DNA from: Rostratula benghalensis
Taxonomy: Eukaryota; Chordata; Aves; Charadriiformes; Rostratulidae
DNA length: 64,000 nucleotides
Direction: 5' to 3'
Assembly (NCBI GenBank): GCA_013399305.1
Contig: VXAI01000114.1
Span: forward strand, 1,993,544-2,057,543
In this document: positions 59,687 through 64,000 of the stretch, one piece after another
How positions within the stretch are numbered: position 1 is the stretch's first letter
How the letters are laid out: each line of letters opens with the position of its first letter
Notes under the pieces: model-generated
Database searches by the model: none
What the model was told of the DNA's origin: nothing
The model's input: only the letters and a program-made list of their open reading frames with translations
Position numbers and translations under genes: made by a program

Positions 59687-61409
59687 AATATTACTTCTCC
59701 AGCACAGATTATTCTCTATCCCAGAATGTTTGGGCAGCTCTCAGCATCGCCTCTGATCTGGCCTGGCAACTTCTTACTCTGAGCCAAAACTTTTGTGGTT
59801 CATTACTTCCTTTTTGCGTGGAAGAGGAAAATGCGTCATTGGTCATAGTTGAGCTGCCTTTCAGAACTCTGACTTTAGGAGATTGACTGAGCACTTGACC
59901 CTGAAGGATTAGAGAGTGGGGGACTGATTTCTCTTGTTCTGTATGTTAATAAATTTTGAGGAAATCTAGACTTAGTGCCCTAGGATTTCACTTATTAGTG
60001 GCTTTTTTCCCCCTGGATAGTTGGTATGGTTTTATCTGCTGTTAGGTGCGTCTGAAGGTCAGGGCTGGTGGTAACACAGATACCTGGGTAGCTGTTGCGA
60101 AAATAATATACAGCCAAATGTTTTTTTCTGTGGTTGAGGGAGATAATAGCCTAGAAATTTAAAATTTGATGAGCAGCAACTTACTGAAAAACTAATGGTT
60201 TTAATTAAGCCTGTGGGATGAAAATGGTTGTAAATCTAGAGCTGATTGCTCTGAGGAAAGGAGCATATAGCAGCTGCAGAAAAGCATGATGGATTCAAAG
60301 GAAATGGGAAAAGTCATTGAAGGCAGGGAGCTGTTAGGTCAGATCACTTGTGAAGGGCAATGTGTGAGCACATGGGCAGTTATTGCGGATAAGGGAAGGA
60401 GCACGGATGCAGTGTGGCTCAGGATGCAGCTGCCCTGTGGTAACTGGCATTGTATCTGCTCGTGTCAGATGTAAGGAGACTTACCCTGTCACGAGAGAAG
60501 AGTAAGCTGTGGTAGGTTCACTGCAGGGTCAGAGCAGGTAGGGGGGCAGTTATGGATGCCAGATGCCAGGCTATTAGTTCACACGTAATTACTCCATCAT
60601 CACTTACTTGCATGCTTTTATACTGAGAATTAAAGGATCCCTGATGTACTGGCCACCACAGAAAGCTCTTGCATTAATACAAAATGGGTCACTGTCAGGT
60701 GCATTAGGAACTTTTTAATGATCAGAAAGTAAAAGCAATGCTACAGGAGTAACAAGAATGCTGCAAGCAGGCTGGCATAGAACTGGGCAGGATCAAATGC
60801 AAAAAGGATTTCATTTAACAAGGACAAGTCCACAAAGAAATTTTCTGTTAATATATTAGGATTAAGATGGAGAAATACACACAAATAGATTACAAAATAA
60901 CCTGAAAAGTCGGAAGTAGAGAAATTTTGAAATAATCAGTCTTGTTTTCTTTGATCTTACTGTAAAAAAAGGATAAATTGTTTTCAAATGCCTGCTGCCA
61001 GTAGTTTTCATGAGGACTGCAGGTAACAAAGAGGAAAAGAACATAGAATGTTTACATACATGGACATATTCAAGTTCTTCAGGCCTGACAAAATGTACAG
61101 AGTGTTTAAAGGATGAGCCATTGTGATTTTTGCCCCATGGGTGATATTTTTGTGAGCACCTGGAGGCCAGGGGACTTTCAGAATGCTTGAAGAGGGCAGT
61201 TGCTGTACTTCCCTTCCCAAAAGAGACCCCTGGAACTGCCAACCAGGCAGCTCACCTTTGGTGCACTAGATGAAGCTGCAACACTCCAATCTGTCAGTTT
61301 TACAAATGCCTGGATCAGTGTGACACAGGCTGTCTCTGTAGTTTACCAGGATCAGAATGTGCCACGTCCGTGTAAGCTCATTCTGGCTAACCAGCAGAGT
61401 GCTTAAAGG

Positions 61410-61710
61410 GGAAGCAATCAGTGTGTCCTGAATAAGGGTTTTGATACAGTCCCTCATGATGGTCTCGTGAGCAAACTTAAATTCTCAGCCTGTGACTGCT
61501 GTTCAGTCCCAGGGAAATGTTCTTGGGAGTGCCCCCTGGAATAGAGAGTTCACTTGGAAAGCCATGTGCACGGTGCCAAGCAGGGAGGATTGCAGGCCCT
61601 TTGGGGAATAGGGTTCAGAATGTTCCCGATAGATCAGGTGATGTCTGAAATGAGTTGGATGGAAACAAGTAATGACAAATGCAAGGTGTTTTGCCTGGGA
61701 AGTGCAGGAA
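61410..61710 (+). mobile_element. Probable CR1 reverse-transcriptase relic
   Basis: Conceptual translation near 61434-61480 gives GFDTVPHDGLVSKL, close to the CR1/LINE RT motif KAFDTVSHNILLEKL. About 240 bp later NDKCKVFCLG matches the CR1 motif KCKVLHLG. The frame is interrupted and the pieces lie closer than in an intact element, so this is a decayed fragment. It is in the sense direction of the BDH1-like gene. Confidence 0.5.
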
Positions 61711-64000
61711 GGGAGCGGGTGGATAGGCAGCAGCAGGGCAAGGGGGGAACTGACGCAGATGGAATGAGGTGGCCGGATCCGTGGGTGTTCAGCATTGTGT
61801 TTGTGGCTTCCTGATTGCCACTGACATCTCGCTGCAGGTGACCAAATACTTGCCAGGAGCTAATCCTGAATCCCATGAGCTTCCCTGGGAAAAGGTCTGT
61901 TACAGGAGGGCTCTCTGCTAACAAACCCCTGTGTGATCTGCCTGTTCCTCAGCACCAGCTGCACCAGGATCCTTGGAGCCAGAGCAGGAGAGGAGCAAGA
62001 AAGGGGAAGGGGAGGCAGCTGAAAGCTGGAGCAAGGTTCTTCTGAAGGGTGCAGAAGGTTTTTGTGGTGGTTGGGCTTCCTGCCCAGGAGCAGCCCCTGC
62101 TTGGCAGAGGGTGGGATGGGCAGCCAGAGCCAAGCTGGACTGCAAGGGCAGGATAACTGGGGGAAGTGGGGTAGCTGGGAGGAAATGGGAAAGTCACACT
62201 GGAGGCCTCTCTGGAGAGTATTTGGGCAGGAGGCTTGGCTGGAGCAGGGGCAGCTTTCAGCTCTGATGAAACTGGAAAGGGCTAGCTGGGAGGCTCTCTG
62301 AGGAGGAAAATCAGATAAAGTGGCAGCAAAAAGAGGGGGAGAGAGGTTTTACAGGAACAACTAGGCCAGCACTGGCAAGTTTCCCCTGGGGATCCCATTC
62401 TGCTCCTGCTGCTGCATCCCAAGGCCACTCCAGGGAGGACAACCTGGCTGCTCCCATGGGAACTGCTCACAGTATTTTCCTGGCTGGCAAATCTGCCCCT
62501 CAAAAAAACCTGAGGAAGTACCATGTGGGTATCAGAACAGGGAATGTGCTTACGTAAGATGATGGTCACTTCTTTCCATAAAATGACATGGCTGCTTCGT
62601 TTGTGAAGAGGTTTTCTGGTCATACAAGTTAAACTGTTTGTTTTACTACTAGTTCAATAGTGTCTGAGGTGGTGTTTGCAACTATGAAGAGTGGTTCCAA
62701 TTGATATTGCGAATTGAAGTCAGTCTTCCAAAAAATCAATCTCTTTTGTCAACAATGAATGAATTGTAGCTGGGAAGGTAACTTCGCAAATTCAGTGGCA
62801 TTGGTGATAGGGGAAAATCCATTTCAGTATGAATAAAATAAACCACTTGTACTGGATTTTTAAGTTGCAGACTTTGTTTCTCAAAAAACAGTGGAAATAT
62901 TTCTTGTTTAGTTTATAAGCATTATCAAATACTAAAAAACACATAGGGAAAGATATTTTCAGTGCTCTGAAATGTCAGCTTGTCCTTCAGTACAGATATA
63001 GCTAAAGTTTGTTTGTGGGTTGGGTTTTTTTTTTTACTTTATAGATACAGTAAATCTTTCCACAAGCTGAATTAGCTTTACTTTATTCACCGATAAGTAG
63101 CTAAAAGTTGCTTTTATAATCCAGTGAAATGCAAAAGCATCTTCTGAAAATACAGTGAGGCAGCACACAACCCTCACCTCTTCCAAAGGGAATATAATCT
63201 TTTGGTGACTACTTCTAATACCACTTTTAGGGATTCTTTTTGTGGCTAGATAAGAGGGCTAGACGCAGCACGTCACTGTGTTTGATGTGCGTTAGAAAGC
63301 TTTGAGTCTTTATTTGCTGTTTTTGTGATACCTGGAAATAAGTCAGTTGTGAAATACTCTGCAGCCATAGGATGTGCTAATGTCATAACTCGGTTGTAAG
63401 TATGTATTGATTTTTAAGAGAGGTACTCTGTCTTGCTCAAGGCTGAAATGGATATTTCAACTCTTTTCCTTCATTCCATGTCATTATTCACTGGACTGAA
63501 GGTGGAGGTGAGACGTTGTGTACTATATATATTAAATACCCTGAGAGATGTATGGAAAAACAAAGTGGTTACATGGTTTTTACATCAGCCTGGCTGCAGA
63601 GGCAGCTGAGTGGGTGACTGTGGGAGGGTTCCTCGCCTTGTTTGCCCTTGTGCTGTGGGCACTGGTATCAAGTGCTAAAGGAAGAGTGGCAGCCAGGCCT
63701 GGTGACTCACCAATTCATAACTTCTCCCTAACGAGGCAGATACTGTGATTCAGGGAGTAGTTTGATGAATTAAATCTGGAACCTGCCATGGAACTGCATG
63801 GGTAGTCTGCGCTCTATTGACTTTTATTTGTTGTATAGCACCTGAGCAAAGCTGTAAGACTTAGGCAGCAATCCTGTCAGGAAGTGACCAGGTAAAATTT
63901 TGAATCTGAACTGTGTTTAGGTTGACTAAACAAAAACAAAGGAACAAACAAAACCCACCAAAACAAAAACCAGAACACAGTAACAGAATCTCTAATAATG

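Larger units (their letters stand above)
58384..64000 (+). other. Intron 2 of the BDH1-like gene (runs off the window)
   Basis: More than 5.6 kb with no recognisable next exon. I looked for the LRTVQLNV-type and NNAG-type exons on the plus strand and found neither. It contains a SINE-like relic (58556-58640), a 14-G run and a probable CR1 coding relic (about 61410-61710). The A-rich tail near 63930-63980 is low complexity. Confidence 0.65.

Noticed and set aside
61840..61900. Possible exon after a CTGCAG acceptor, ending before GTCTGT
   Set aside because: The conceptual peptide has no similarity to BDH1 or any SDR and the donor is weak.
63548..63748. Open frame containing AKGRV, which recalls the BDH1 exon 5/6 junction
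   Set aside because: Only a few residues agree, in BDH1 they are split by an intron, and nothing else around fits.
1..64000. tRNA, rRNA genes, CRISPR arrays and bacterial operon features
   Set aside because: None was seen; sequence is clearly eukaryotic nuclear DNA.

Overview
The window is vertebrate nuclear DNA, most likely from a bird. It has widely spaced exons with GT/AG introns, one strong CpG island, CR1 LINE 3' ends (about 46118-46241 and 52776-52945) and several worn ancient amniote repeats. There are no bacterial-type operons, tRNA or rRNA genes, or CRISPR arrays. One 30-base assembly gap lies at 5182-5211.

The left 38 kb (1 to about 38490) contains no gene I can support. It is intergenic DNA with AT-rich islands that look like candidate regulatory elements, short tandem duplications, homopolymers and relic repeats. 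From about 26.5 to 37.8 kb it becomes visibly richer in G+C, still without a convincing exon.

From 39822 to 53115 on the minus strand lies a complete BDH1 gene (D-beta-hydroxybutyrate dehydrogenase, mitochondrial, SDR family). I rebuilt six coding exons from splice sites. They sum to 1032 nt including the stop, which is 343 codons, the length of human BDH1. A non-coding first exon probably lies in the CpG island near 54.1-54.5 kb.

From 54596 rightward on the plus strand, a second BDH1-like gene starts from the same CpG island, head to head with BDH1. Its first two coding exons are visible (54596-54721 and 58273-58383); the rest lies past 64000. Its exon 2 has the same length (111 bp), phase and position as BDH1's third coding exon, and 25 of the 37 encoded residues match by hand count. 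Its N-terminus is different: a short hydrophobic, arginine-rich leader replaces BDH1's two-exon mitochondrial presequence. The main result is therefore a divergent, CpG-island-sharing BDH1 paralogue pair whose products may go to different cell compartments. Ketone-body interconversion (3-hydroxybutyrate/acetoacetate) is the expected role of BDH1; the role of the partner is unknown.
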